From: Bifidobacterium pullorum subsp. saeculare
Lineage (GTDB): Bacteria; Actinomycetota; Actinomycetes; Actinomycetales; Bifidobacteriaceae
Direction: 5' to 3'
Length of the DNA stretch: 64,000 nucleotides
Assembly (NCBI RefSeq): GCF_016899725.1
Contig: NZ_JACLYU010000005.1
Coordinates: forward strand, 1 to 64,000
Shown here: positions 34,653-44,687 of the stretch, in pieces
Layout: every line of letters starts with the position of its first letter
How positions within the stretch are numbered: the first letter of the stretch is position 1
Translations under genes and position numbers: made by a program
Notes under the pieces: model-generated
The model's database searches: none
What the model was told of the DNA's origin: nothing
The model's input: only the letters and a program-made list of their open reading frames with translations

Positions 34653-36452
34653 ATGGCCGACGCCCCTGCAGTTCCCCAAGGCACCCCTTGGTCCTTTGAC
34701 GAATACATCGCCGCCTACCGCAGGCACGCGGGGCATCCGCTCGCCATCCTGCTCCGCTTCCTCGCCGGCAACGCCAAGGACCTGACCATCGCCATGTTCG
34801 GGCTGGTGGCCAAGCAATCACCGGTCTGGGTCATCCCCATCGTGACCCGCAACATCATCAACGTCGTCACCTATCCCGACCGGCATCACATCACCGAGCT
34901 GTGGCTCAACCTGTCCATCGGGCTGGGGTTCATCCTGCAGAACATCGTCACCAACTGGCTGTACGCCTACCATTTCGGCAAGGTCAACCGCACCATCGAG
35001 CAACGGCTGCGCGGCAGCCTCATCGTCAAGCTCCAGCATCTGTCCATACGCTTCCACAACGAGACCCAGACCGGACGGCTGCTGAGCAAGGTGATGCGCG
35101 ACGTGGAGAACGTCGAGGTCCTGCTGGACCAGATGTTCCGCAGCCTGCCCCTGATCGTGCTCGACATCGCCATCGCCATCACCGTCACCGCCTTCGCCAG
35201 CCCGAAGGTGCTGCTGTTCTTCGTGTGCTCCGTACCGGTCGCCGTGCTTGCGATCTATGCCTTCCGCAAGCCCATCCGCGACTCGAACCATGACTTCCGC
35301 TCCCAGATGGAGCACACGCAGGCCGCTGTCGCGGAAATGTTGGAGATGATCCCCGTGACGCGCGCCCACGGCCTCCAGCAGGTCGAGATCGACCACATGG
35401 GGCGCCATCTGTCGCGCATCCGCGACACCGGCCTGCATCTGGACGTGATCAACGGACTGTTCGGCGCGACCAGCTGGGTCGTGTTCCAGGCGTTCCAGCT
35501 CGGCTGCCTGGCCTTCACCTCCTGGCTGGCTCTGACCGGGCAGATCCAGATCGGCGACGTGGTGCTGTTCCAGACCTATTTCGCACAGATCGTCAACGGC
35601 ATCTCCGGCCTCATCAACCTGTATCCCGTGCTCACGCGCGGCATCGAATCCGTCAGCTCCATCGGCGAGATCCTGCAGGAAACCGACGTGGAGTGCAACG
35701 CCAGGAAGGTCGAGCCCAACGAGATCAAGGGCGACGTCGAGTTCCGGTCGGTCGATTTCCGCTACAGCCCGGACTACCCGTGGGTGCTGCGCGACTACTC
35801 GCTCACTGTGCCGGCCGGGCAATCGGTCGCGCTGGTCGGCGACTCCGGCTCGGGAAAGTCCACGTTGCTCAACCTGCTCATCGGCTTCGCCGAACCCGAG
35901 GCCGGCCAGGTGCTGGTCGACGGCGTGGACCTCAGCACCATCGACCTGGACGCCTACCGTCGCCAGATTGCCGTCGTGCCGCAGAACACCATCCTGTTCT
36001 CCGGCACGCTGCGCGACAACATCACCTACGGTCTGGCCGACGTGGACGATGCGGAGGTGGACCGCGTGATCCGCGAAGTCGGTCTCGAGGACGTGGTCGA
36101 TGCGCTGCCGGAAGGAGTGGACACTCCCCTGGGCGAGCACGGCGGCACCTTGTCCGGCGGGCAGCGCCAGCGCATCGCCATCGCGCGGGCGCTCATCCGG
36201 CGCCCACGCATCATCATCTTCAACGAAGCGACCAGCGCGCTCGACTCGGTGTCCGAGAAGCAGGTGCAGCAGGCCACCGAACGGATGATGAGCCAGTGCA
36301 CGACGTTCCTCGTCGCCCACCGGCTCTCGACCATCCGAAACGCGGACCGCATCGTGGTCATGGAGCATGGGCGCATCGTGGAGGAAGGCACATACGACGA
36401 GCTCATGGCGAAGCGCGGGAAGTTCTTCGCGCTGAAGAAGCTGCAGGAGTAG
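34653..36452 (+). CDS. ABC exporter (fused permease-ATPase) of the mannan locus
   Basis: 599-aa half-transporter with an N-terminal six-helix exporter domain (about 50-330) and a C-terminal ATPase. Walker A is GDSGSGKST (about 397-405), signature LSGGQRQRIAIARAL, H-loop AHRLST. The Walker B segment reads RIIIFNEATSALD: the Asp that binds magnesium is replaced by Asn (codon AAC, residue 524), while the catalytic Glu is kept. ATG 34653 follows GGAGGAGAGCAT. It is divergent from the mannoside importer and has its own LacI operator. Homodimer formation is expected as no partner is adjacent. Cargo unknown; sugar or metabolite export is one possibility. Confidence 0.88.
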   Translation: MADAPAVPQGTPWSFDEYIAAYRRHAGHPLAILLRFLAGNAKDLTIAMFGLVAKQSPVWVIPIVTRNIINVVTYPDRHHITELWLNLSIGLGFILQNIVTNWLYAYHFGKVNRTIEQRLRGSLIVKLQHLSIRFHNETQTGRLLSKVMRDVENVEVLLDQMFRSLPLIVLDIAIAITVTAFASPKVLLFFVCSVPVAVLAIYAFRKPIRDSNHDFRSQMEHTQAAVAEMLEMIPVTRAHGLQQVEIDHMGRHLSRIRDTGLHLDVINGLFGATSWVVFQAFQLGCLAFTSWLALTGQIQIGDVVLFQTYFAQIVNGISGLINLYPVLTRGIESVSSIGEILQETDVECNARKVEPNEIKGDVEFRSVDFRYSPDYPWVLRDYSLTVPAGQSVALVGDSGSGKSTLLNLLIGFAEPEAGQVLVDGVDLSTIDLDAYRRQIAVVPQNTILFSGTLRDNITYGLADVDDAEVDRVIREVGLEDVVDALPEGVDTPLGEHGGTLSGGQRQRIAIARALIRRPRIIIFNEATSALDSVSEKQVQQATERMMSQCTTFLVAHRLSTIRNADRIVVMEHGRIVEEGTYDELMAKRGKFFALKKLQE

Positions 36453-36487
36453 TCCCGGTCGGCACGCACGGTCAGCGCACACGCCGG

Positions 36488-36563
36488 ATCCGGAGTATTG
36501 CTGTCGGAACGTTCGGATTGCGGTCGTCAGGAAGGCGCATCTGCGTTCGCTGGGGCGCCACCC
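36488..36563. repeat. Composite repeat: two 23-bp units plus one GTTCG-box
   Basis: ATCCGGAGTATTGCTGTC at 36488 and GTTCGGATTGCGGTCGTC at 36511 keep the 23-bp period of the units at 13944-14029. They are followed directly by GCATCTGCGTTCGCTGGGGC, a copy of the box in 14267-14390. Thus two repeat families occur side by side at both loci. No gene is seen in 36453-36670. Confidence 0.7.
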
Positions 36564-36616
36564 CCTCCCCGATCAATCCCCTCCCGCGGAAGACGCAATC
36601 CCCTTCAATACCGCAA

Positions 36617-36652
36617 ACGCCGGCCCGCCGGCACTAGCCGACGGACCGGCGT
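36617..36652. terminator. Bidirectional hairpin terminator
   Basis: ACGCCGGCCCG (36617-36627) pairs with CGGACCGGCGT (36642-36652) with one mismatch, between the convergent ABC exporter and GtrA-like genes. Confidence 0.6.
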
Positions 36653-36670
36653 CACGCGCCGAGGCCACAC

Positions 36671-37342
36671 TCACTTCGCCTTCGCCTTAGCCTTCGCCTT
36701 AGCCTTCGCCTTGGCCTCGCCCTCGGGGAAGATGATCTTGAGGATCGGGAAGTAGATCACCATCTGCACATCGCCGTTGACCACGGTGATGAGCACGTTG
36801 TACACGGCCGGCGGCACCAGGCCCTTGAGCCACGGCACGTACAGCCCCATGAGGAAGCTGCATGCCACGGTGATGAGCACGAAGGCGATCACGTACCACA
36901 TGATCTGGTACCACACGTTGCCGTGCGACTTGAACGTGACGTTGCGCTGCATCGGGAAGTTGATGCACTGCGCCACGAACAGCGTGATCGCGAACGCCAC
37001 GAAGTACCCCATGCCGCCGGTTTCGTCGCCGGTGACCGGGTAGTCGAACACGTAGGTGCCCACCGGGCCGATGGCGATGTGCCCGATCTGCGCGGGGATG
37101 CTGCACCAGTCGGTGAAGCGGTGGATCAGCCCGGGCAGGAAGGTGAGCATGAGGTACTGCAGCACCGTGACGAACAGCGAGAACGCGTAGAACATGACGA
37201 ACTGCGCGACGAGCTTGTGCTCGGCCGAGAACCGTTGCCACCACGCGCCCAGCGCCGAGGTGGGCGCCCCGCCTTGGGATGCCGCCTGCTCGGCGATGGA
37301 CGACGGGGCGTCGGCCGCGGCGTCAGCGGGATGTCGGGACAT
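36671..37342 (-). CDS. GtrA-like membrane protein
   Basis: 223-aa protein with about four to five membrane helices, resembling the GtrA/DPMS-flippase family (QFVMFYAFSLFVTVLQYLMLT ... NFPMQRNVTFKSHGN). Family members help move polyprenyl-linked sugars across the membrane. ATG 37342 follows CCAAGGAGTCCTTC. The C-terminus ends in a run of alternating Lys-Ala (13 residues) encoded by a 12-bp tandem repeat at 36674-36712, which may vary in length. No partner glycosyltransferase is adjacent, so the precise role is open. Confidence 0.78.
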   Translation of the reverse strand: MSRHPADAAADAPSSIAEQAASQGGAPTSALGAWWQRFSAEHKLVAQFVMFYAFSLFVTVLQYLMLTFLPGLIHRFTDWCSIPAQIGHIAIGPVGTYVFDYPVTGDETGGMGYFVAFAITLFVAQCINFPMQRNVTFKSHGNVWYQIMWYVIAFVLITVACSFLMGLYVPWLKGLVPPAVYNVLITVVNGDVQMVIYFPILKIIFPEGEAKAKAKAKAKAKAK

Positions 37343-37460
37343 GAAGGACTCCTTGGATACGTTGGGTGCGATGGATACGTTGGATGCGATAGACCCGTTG
37401 GGCGCCCGCGATGGGCGCCCGCGTGGATGATGGGCGCGATGGCCGGGGCGATGGCCGCGC

Positions 37461-37894
37461 TCAGTCGATGGTCACGGCGGCCGTCAGGCCGCGCGCCTCC
37501 TCGGTGACGGTGAGCGCCGCGCCGGCGCCGACGGCCCCGCCGCCGCCGACGCGCATGACGGCCAGCGCCTCGCCGTAGTAGGTGTCGGTCTCCCGGTGAC
37601 GAAGCTGCCCGGGTTGTACGGCGCGGCGCAGCCGAAGCCGAGCAGCTCGCCGCCCGTCACCGATGAGACGCGCAGCATGCCGCGTTCCAGCGGCTTGGTC
37701 ACGCCGTCGGCGTCGGTGTAGCGCACGCGCACGAAGGCCAGGTCACGGCCGCGATACTCGACCTCGGCGCGCAGTTCGGTGGTCTCCCCGGCGGAGCGCA
37801 GCGAGCGGCGGCCGATCTCGCGGCCGGCGCCGTCGTAGGCCACGGCGGTGATCTCGCGGCCGTTCACCAGTGAGCGACGGCTACGGTTCCAGAG
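37461..37894 (-). pseudogene. C-terminal remnant of a GH2 beta-galactosidase-like gene
   Basis: Reading from about 37890 to 37461 gives the last ~140 residues of a GH2 enzyme: LVNGREITAVAYDGAGREIG, VRVRYTDADGVTKPLERG, GGELLGFGCAAPYNPGSFVTG, then in the next frame ETDTYYGEALAVMRVGG to a TGA at 37461. The frame changes at about 37591-37594, where one G seems to be missing from a G run. The catalytic barrel and N-terminal domains are absent, with a stop at 37895. It is a decayed fragment of a sugar-cleaving gene. Tandem 18-bp units (GATACGTTGGGTGCGATG) lie in 37355-37400 before the GtrA gene. Confidence 0.75.
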
Positions 37895-37974
37895 TCACGC
37901 GGAGGACGGCCGGCGGCAACGCCGGCGGCGCAAGCGGCGCGTTTCGCGCCATGAACGACATCGCCGACCCGGGA

Positions 37975-39277
37975 TCAGGCGGGCAACGGCAGCACCACGT
38001 TGAGACGGAACACCCCATTGTCGGCGCGCGCGGACAGTGCGCCACCGTAGCGCTCGGCCACCATGCGCATCGAGCGCATGCCGAAGCCGTGGTACCGCGG
38101 CCTTGACCGTGACCGGCAGGCCTTCGTGGAAGCGCAGTTCGCCGGCGTACGGGTTCTCGATGTGCACGACCACCATGCCCTTGCGTTCGGCCACCTTCAT
38201 GCGGATCCACCGGCGCGAGGGGTCACCGAGCCGTTCCACGGCCTCCATGGCGTTGTCGACCGCGTTGCCGAACAGCGAGTAGATGTCGCCCGGCTTCATG
38301 AAGGCGAGCTTCGCGCCGTCGATGATCCGGTCGAACTGGATGCCGTGCTGCTCGCAGATCAGCGACCGGTTCGGCAGCAGCACGTCCAGCGTCTCGTCGC
38401 CGGTGCGCACGGTGGCGTCGTAGATGCCGGCCAGTGAGGTCAGCCCGTCGATCTCCTCCTGGGGGATGCGCCCGCCCAACGTGGCGAGACGCTTCTTCAA
38501 GTCGTGCGTCTTGACGTTGATCAGGTCGATCGTGGCCTTGTCGCTGTCGAACTTGGCCTTCTGCTGGTTCATGAGCTGGCGCATCATCGCGGTGTCGCGC
38601 TCGGCGGACTCATGCTCCACGATCTCGCGCAGCAGGGCGAGCAGGAACACGCAGTTGAGCAGGTCGAACACGGCGAAGGTCAGGAAGGTGCGCGGCGCGG
38701 AGTGTTGCAGGCCGGATCCGTTGACGATCGTGGTGAACACGTTGATGCACAGCATCACGCCGATGACCATGAGCAGGAAGCGCCGGCGCAGCACCTGGTC
38801 GACGTTCCTTCCGCGCAGCGGACGCACGAACAGCAGGTATCCCACCGCATACGCCGGCACCAGCGCGGCCGCATAGGCGGCGTTGACGGCAAGGTACACC
38901 GTGCCCGCCGGATCCGGGATTCCCATGGCCACGCCGGCGCCCATGCGGGCCAGGTCGGCGATGCGGTAGGCGAAATGCTGCAGCGCCGTCGCCTCGGCCA
39001 GCAGGAACAGCGCCTGCGGCGCCGTGGTCCGCAGGCACAGGCCCAGGGCCACGCCGTACAGGGCGTAGCACACCATGCAGCGCAGAATCAGCAACGGCGT
39101 GGTGGCGGGAACCAGCATGCCCCACAGCTGCGAAATGACGAGCATCCCAGCCACGCACGCCGCCACGCGCAGGGCGAAGCGCGGCTTGCGCGGCGCACGG
39201 AACGCGGTCAACGCCGAGGCGACGATCAGCTCCAGCACCAGGCCGTTGATGTCGAGGAACGCGATCAGCCCATCCAT
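37975..39277 (-). pseudogene. Frameshifted LytTR-type sensor histidine kinase
   Basis: A membrane sensor with about six N-terminal helices (DGLIAFLDINGLVLELIVAS onward) and a cytoplasmic GHKL kinase part: phospho-acceptor region INVKTHDLKKRLATL, N-box LFGNAVDNAMEAV, and VVVHIENPYAGELRF. At about 38097-38102 the frame breaks after LPVTVKA; the other frame continues YHGFGMRSMRMVAERYGG and ends LNVVLPLPA with TGA at 37975. One inserted base, or two lost, explains it. ATG 39277 follows GGGAGGCGGTGCC. It resembles AgrC-type peptide-sensing kinases. If the frameshift is real, the G2 box is lost and the kinase is inactive. Confidence 0.78.
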
Positions 39278-39313
39278 GGCACCGCCTCCCAGCTCCGGCA
39301 CACGGCGGCGGCG

Positions 39314-39922
39314 TCACCGCACATGCTCGTCCCCCAGTCCCTCGGCGAGCCCCTGCAGGAACTCCTTGCGGAACGCGCGCCCGATGGGCAGCACGTCGCC
39401 GCCAGTTCGCGCAGCGCGCCCGACCCGGTGACCACGCCGGTCTCCGCATGGAACTCCAGGTTGTGCCCGCGCACCTCCACGTAGGCGATGTCGCGCAGCA
39501 GCACGCGCTGCGAGCCGCCCCGCCGCGCGATGACCACCGCGTCGGAATCCGCCTCGCACAGCTTGACCGCGCGGGCCATCTTGCGCTCGAAATCGGCGTA
39601 GGCAAAGGGTTTGATGATGTAGTCGAGCGCGTCCACCTCATAGCCCTTGGCCGCGAACTGCGCCATATTCGTCACGAACACGAGCACGACGCGCTGGTCG
39701 AGGGCGCGCAGGCGATGGGCGGCTTCCAGGCCGTCCATGTTCGGCATCTCGATGTCCATGCACCAGGTCCCAGACGGGACGGTAAGGGTCGAGGAAGGCC
39801 GTGGGGTCCGCGAACGCCGTCACGTCGAACTGCACGCCGTGCTCGCGCCCGTACCGCTCCAGGCATGCCCATAGACGGTCCGCGGCAATCTGCTCGTCCT
39901 CGACCAGAGCCACCGTCAGCAT
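39314..39922 (-). pseudogene. Frameshifted LytTR response regulator
   Basis: Starts at ATG 39922 (AAAGGGGTGGCATCG upstream) with receiver-domain sequence LTVALVEDEQIAADRLWACL. A first frame change near 39760-39764 falls just before the phospho-acceptor block MDIEMPNMDG; the frame then continues through DYIIKPFAYADFERKM into a LytTR DNA-binding domain (VLLRDIAYVEVRGHNLEFHA). A second change near 39396-39402 separates GALRELAA from DVLPIGRAFRKEFLQGL, ending GDEHVR at 39314. It pairs with the sensor kinase 36 bp downstream. The product would be an AgrA-like regulator, but the reading frame is broken twice. Confidence 0.78.
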
Positions 39923-40053
39923 CGATGCCACCCCTTTCGTGTCCCGTTGCCCGCATCGTAGCGTCATCCTAGCATCGGCGCTAGGGCGTGGCGGGTCTCG
40001 GGTTTCCCTTCCCAGGGTCGGTCGGATCCATATGCCGGATTCACAGACGTGGG

Positions 40054-40195
40054 TGTCGCATCCGTTTACCGGGTTCAACAGATGCGACAGTATCCCGGGG
40101 AACAGTGTCGCATCCGTTTACTGGGATTCAACAGATGCGACAGATCGACGGCACGAAATGTCGCATCCGTTTGCCAGGTGGAAACGGATGCGACA
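40054..40195. repeat. Three TGTCGCATCC hairpin repeats
   Basis: Three inverted repeats: 40054-40089, 40106-40142 and 40159-40195, each TGTCGCATCCGTTT...GATGCGACA with a 17-20-nt centre (TTCAACAGATG in the first two). The third has 14-bp arms TGTCGCATCCGTTT / AAACGGATGCGACA. They lie downstream of gdhA (minus strand) and upstream of the response-regulator remnant. No gene is seen in 39923-40237. Confidence 0.82.
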
Positions 40196-40237
40196 TCCCC
40201 GGCCCCTCAGGGCTGTTCAGTCAGCCCAGGAACCGGC

Positions 40238-41611
<1,374 letters not shown>

Positions 41612-41786
41612 TCAATACAACGGTTCCGATTGTAGGCACACCCCCGAAGTGGGCCCACAGGCCGTCCACAGATTGTCCGCGGACCGCGCCGGTCGCCTGT
41701 GGGCGAAGCAGGTTACGGGGGCGTAGGTTGGGTCCCTATGCTGGAGGAAGACGGCCGCGCACCCCAGCGCGGCCGGAATCGTTCGG

Positions 41787-42617
41787 ATGAGCAGGATAAC
41801 GATGACGACCAGCAGGAAGACCAAGCCCACCCCGGAGCCGATGCGGCGCATGAGCCGCCGGCGGACCGGCCGCGGCCCCGCCCGCCGACCGACGACCACG
41901 GTGGCGAAGCTGCGCGCCGGGCACGAGGCCGGTCTGCGCGCGCAGGCCAGGCGCGCCAAGGCACGCCTGCTGGCCGCGAAGCCGAAGCTGCGCGGTGTGC
42001 TGCACCTGGTCACGTTCCCGCTGTGCATCGCCGCATCGGTGGTGCTCATCGTGCTCGCGCGCGGAGCGCTGATGAAGACGGCCGTGAGCGTGTTCGCGGC
42101 GACCGCGATCCTGCTCTTCGGCAACAGCGCGCTGCTGCACATCGGCCACGGACGCTGGCCGATGGCCGTGGAACGGGTGCTGCGGCAGATCGACTACTCG
42201 AACATCTTCCTCATCATCGCCGGCACGAACACCCCGTTCCTCATGGCCTTCGACCCACGCATCCGATGGCCGTACCTGGCCGTGGTGTGGGCGGCGGCCA
42301 TCGCAGGCACGGTCTGCCATGTCATCTGGCCGGACGGCAAGGACGTGCTGTTCACCGTGATCTACATCGTGCTGGGGCTGGCGCCCGTCGTCCTGCTGCC
42401 GTTCATGTGGACCAACCCGTTCATCGGACCGGCGGGCACCGTGCTCATCGCCTCGGGCGGCGCCTGCTACATCGCGGGCGCGGTCTGCTTCGCCCGGCGC
42501 AGCCCGAACCCGGTGCCCGGCTGGTTCGGCTATCACGAGCTCTTCCACCTCGGCACCGTGGCGGGCTACGCCTGCCACGTCGTGGCGATGTTCCTCACCG
42601 TCTGCGCGATGCGGTGA
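41787..42617 (+). CDS. Hemolysin III / YqfA-family membrane protein
   Basis: 276-aa protein with a basic N-terminal tail of about 70 residues followed by seven membrane helices. Family marks: LLFGNSALLHIGHGRWPMAVE, RQIDYSNIFLIIAGTNTPF, HVIWPDGKD, and the C-terminal GYHELFHLGTVAGYACH with the His residues typical of this PAQR-related family. The start is uncertain: ATG 41787 has no clear ribosome site, whereas the in-frame ATG 41802 follows AGCAGGATAACG. Despite the name, haemolytic activity is not established for most members; a role in membrane lipid balance is more likely. Confidence 0.85.
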   Translation: MSRITMTTSRKTKPTPEPMRRMSRRRTGRGPARRPTTTVAKLRAGHEAGLRAQARRAKARLLAAKPKLRGVLHLVTFPLCIAASVVLIVLARGALMKTAVSVFAATAILLFGNSALLHIGHGRWPMAVERVLRQIDYSNIFLIIAGTNTPFLMAFDPRIRWPYLAVVWAAAIAGTVCHVIWPDGKDVLFTVIYIVLGLAPVVLLPFMWTNPFIGPAGTVLIASGGACYIAGAVCFARRSPNPVPGWFGYHELFHLGTVAGYACHVVAMFLTVCAMR

Positions 42618-42694
42618 GCCCAGGTCCGGGAAACACCGCGCGGGTTCCATGCGATTCCGCCGGCCCATCGGTCCGACGGCGGGTCGCCTATCTC

Positions 42695-42742
42695 GTCTTC
42701 CCGGACGGCAAGATGTACGAAAATCTTGCCGTCCGGGAAGAC
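42695..42742. terminator. Long perfect hairpin between convergent genes
   Basis: Perfect 20-bp stem GTCTTCCCGGACGGCAAGAT / ATCTTGCCGTCCGGGAAGAC with an 8-nt loop, 78 bp after the hemolysin-III gene and 41 bp from the stop of the convergent ABC gene. No T-run; serves both strands by symmetry. Confidence 0.75.
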
Positions 42743-42782
42743 AAGGATGGCGCGCCCGCGCCCCCGCGCCCGGACCCCGCGC

Positions 42783-44687
42783 CTACGCGAACTGCGAGTT
42801 GTACAGCCTGGCGTAGGCGCCGTCGGCGGCGAGCAGCTCGCGGTGCGTGCCCTGCTCGATGATTGTGCCGTGGTCCATGACCAGGATGAGGTCGGCGTCC
42901 ACGATCGTCGAGAGGCGGTGTGCGATCACGAAGCTGGTGCGCCCGTGCATGAGCGTGTCCATAGCCTTGCCGATCTCCTGCTCGGTGGCGGTGTCCACCG
43001 AGCTGGTGGCCTCGTCGAGGATCAGGATGCGCGGGTCGCATAGGATCACGCGGGCGATGGTGAGCAGCTGGCGCTGGCCCTGGCTGATGTTCTCCGCGTC
43101 GTTCGACAGGCGCGTGTCATAGCCGTCGGGCAGCGTGCGCACGAAGTAGTCGACACGCGCCATCTTCGCAGCGGCCACGATCTCCTCGCGCGTGGCGTCC
43201 GGCCGGCCGTAGGCGATGTTCTCGGCGATGGTGCCGTCGAACAGCCACGCGTCCTGCAATACCATGCCGAAGCAGCTGCGCAGCTCGGTGCGGTTCATGC
43301 GCCGCGTGTCCACGCCGTCGAGGCGGATGTGCCCGCCGTCGATCTCGTAGAAGCGCATGAGCAGGTTGATGAGCGTGGTCTTGCCGGCGCCGGTCGCGCC
43401 GACGATGGCCGTGCGGTGGCCGGGCTCGGCGGTGAAGCTCACGTCCTTCATGAGCGGGCGGTCCGGGTCATAGCCGAAGCGCACGTGCTCGAAGTCCACG
43501 CGGCCCCGGACCGGCTCGGCCACGGCCTCGGCCGGGTCGGGCTCGGGCTCGATCTCCTCCTCGTCCAGGATGTCGAACACGCGTTCCACGGAGGCGAGCG
43601 CCGACTGCAACGAGTTGATCGTGAACGACATCTGCGTCAGCGGCTCGCTCGCCTGGTTGATGTACTGGAAGAAGGCCTGGAACACGCCCACCGTGAGCTG
43701 GCCGGCCACAAGCATCATGCCCGCCATCACTGCGATGGCGACCTGCGAGAGGCGCACGATCAGGCGGATGGCCGGGCTGATCGCGTTGGTCATGAAGTCG
43801 GCGCGGCGCATCGTGTCCGCCACCTTCTGCGTGGCCTCGTGAATGCGCGCCGAGCTGGCGCCCTCCTGGTTGAAGGAGCGGATGATCGCGCGCCCGGAGT
43901 ACGCCTCCTCCACATGCCCGGTGAGCTCGCCGACCGCGCTCTGGCGTTCGGCGGCCAGCACGAGCGTCTTGGCGGCCACGACGCGCGTGACGAAGCCGGA
44001 GCCGACCGCGAACACGAGGAACACGAGCGCCAACCACACGTTGATCGTGACCATCATGATCACGGCGCCGGTCACCTGCCCGATGGCGGTGAGCAGGCGC
44101 AGCAGGCCGGTCTGCATGACCTCGCTCATCTTGTCGAGGTCGTTGGTCACGCGGCTGATGATGCGGCCCGGCTGGTGCGCGTCGAAGTACCGGAGCGGCA
44201 GCCGGGTGAGCTTCTCCCCCACCTGGTTGCGCAGCACCAGGTTGATGCGTTCGGCGAAGCCGGCCATCACGAAGGTCTGCAGCGAGTAGAAGCCCCACTG
44301 CAGCGTGTACAGCACGAACAGTCCCACGATCTGGATGCCGCCGTCGCTCCAGGTGATGCGGAAGGTCTCGCCGCCGTGCCAGGCGGCCTGTACCTTGTCC
44401 CAGATCAGGTCGATGAGGTATGCGGTGTACATCGGACCGGCGAGCGTGGCCGCCACGTAGAACACGATGCCGACGCACACGGTGAAGATGCGCCAGTGCT
44501 GCGCTTTGGCCACGTCCCACAGCCGCCGCACGGTGGCCCAGAGGTTGCGTGGGACCTCGAGTTCCTCCTCGTAGGGGTCCGTGGAGGGCTGGGAGGCGCT
44601 GCTGGCCGCGGCGCGACCGCCCTCAGCCGCGGCTTCGCCGTGCCAGCTCCCGCCAGCGGGAGCCTTGGTCTTCTCGTTCTCGGTCAT
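42783..44687 (-). CDS. ABC exporter subunit B (canonical site half)
   Basis: 634-aa permease-ATPase fusion, second subunit of a heterodimeric exporter. An acidic/Ala-rich N-terminal tail (~60 residues) precedes six helices. The ATPase has Walker A GATGAGKTT, Walker B ILILDEATSSVD with the catalytic Glu, and a changed signature ISQGQRQLL in place of LSGGQ. ATG 44687 overlaps the TGA of subunit A (ATGA), so the two are translated together. Degenerate signature here plus degenerate Walker B in subunit A is the pattern of LmrCD/BmrCD/TM287-288 multidrug exporters. MarR control is likely. Confidence 0.9.
   Translation of the reverse strand: MTENEKTKAPAGGSWHGEAAAEGGRAAASSASQPSTDPYEEELEVPRNLWATVRRLWDVAKAQHWRIFTVCVGIVFYVAATLAGPMYTAYLIDLIWDKVQAAWHGGETFRITWSDGGIQIVGLFVLYTLQWGFYSLQTFVMAGFAERINLVLRNQVGEKLTRLPLRYFDAHQPGRIISRVTNDLDKMSEVMQTGLLRLLTAIGQVTGAVIMMVTINVWLALVFLVFAVGSGFVTRVVAAKTLVLAAERQSAVGELTGHVEEAYSGRAIIRSFNQEGASSARIHEATQKVADTMRRADFMTNAISPAIRLIVRLSQVAIAVMAGMMLVAGQLTVGVFQAFFQYINQASEPLTQMSFTINSLQSALASVERVFDILDEEEIEPEPDPAEAVAEPVRGRVDFEHVRFGYDPDRPLMKDVSFTAEPGHRTAIVGATGAGKTTLINLLMRFYEIDGGHIRLDGVDTRRMNRTELRSCFGMVLQDAWLFDGTIAENIAYGRPDATREEIVAAAKMARVDYFVRTLPDGYDTRLSNDAENISQGQRQLLTIARVILCDPRILILDEATSSVDTATEQEIGKAMDTLMHGRTSFVIAHRLSTIVDADLILVMDHGTIIEQGTHRELLAADGAYARLYNSQFA

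Noticed and set aside
37895-38100. Long C-terminal extension of the histidine kinase in its original frame
   Set aside because: After 38100 this frame turns Arg-rich and meaningless, while the next frame restores the conserved kinase end; the extension is a frameshift product.
40054-40195. Possible CRISPR array of TGTCGCATCC repeats
   Set aside because: Only three units, each a hairpin with both arms, with spacer lengths too short and no cas genes.
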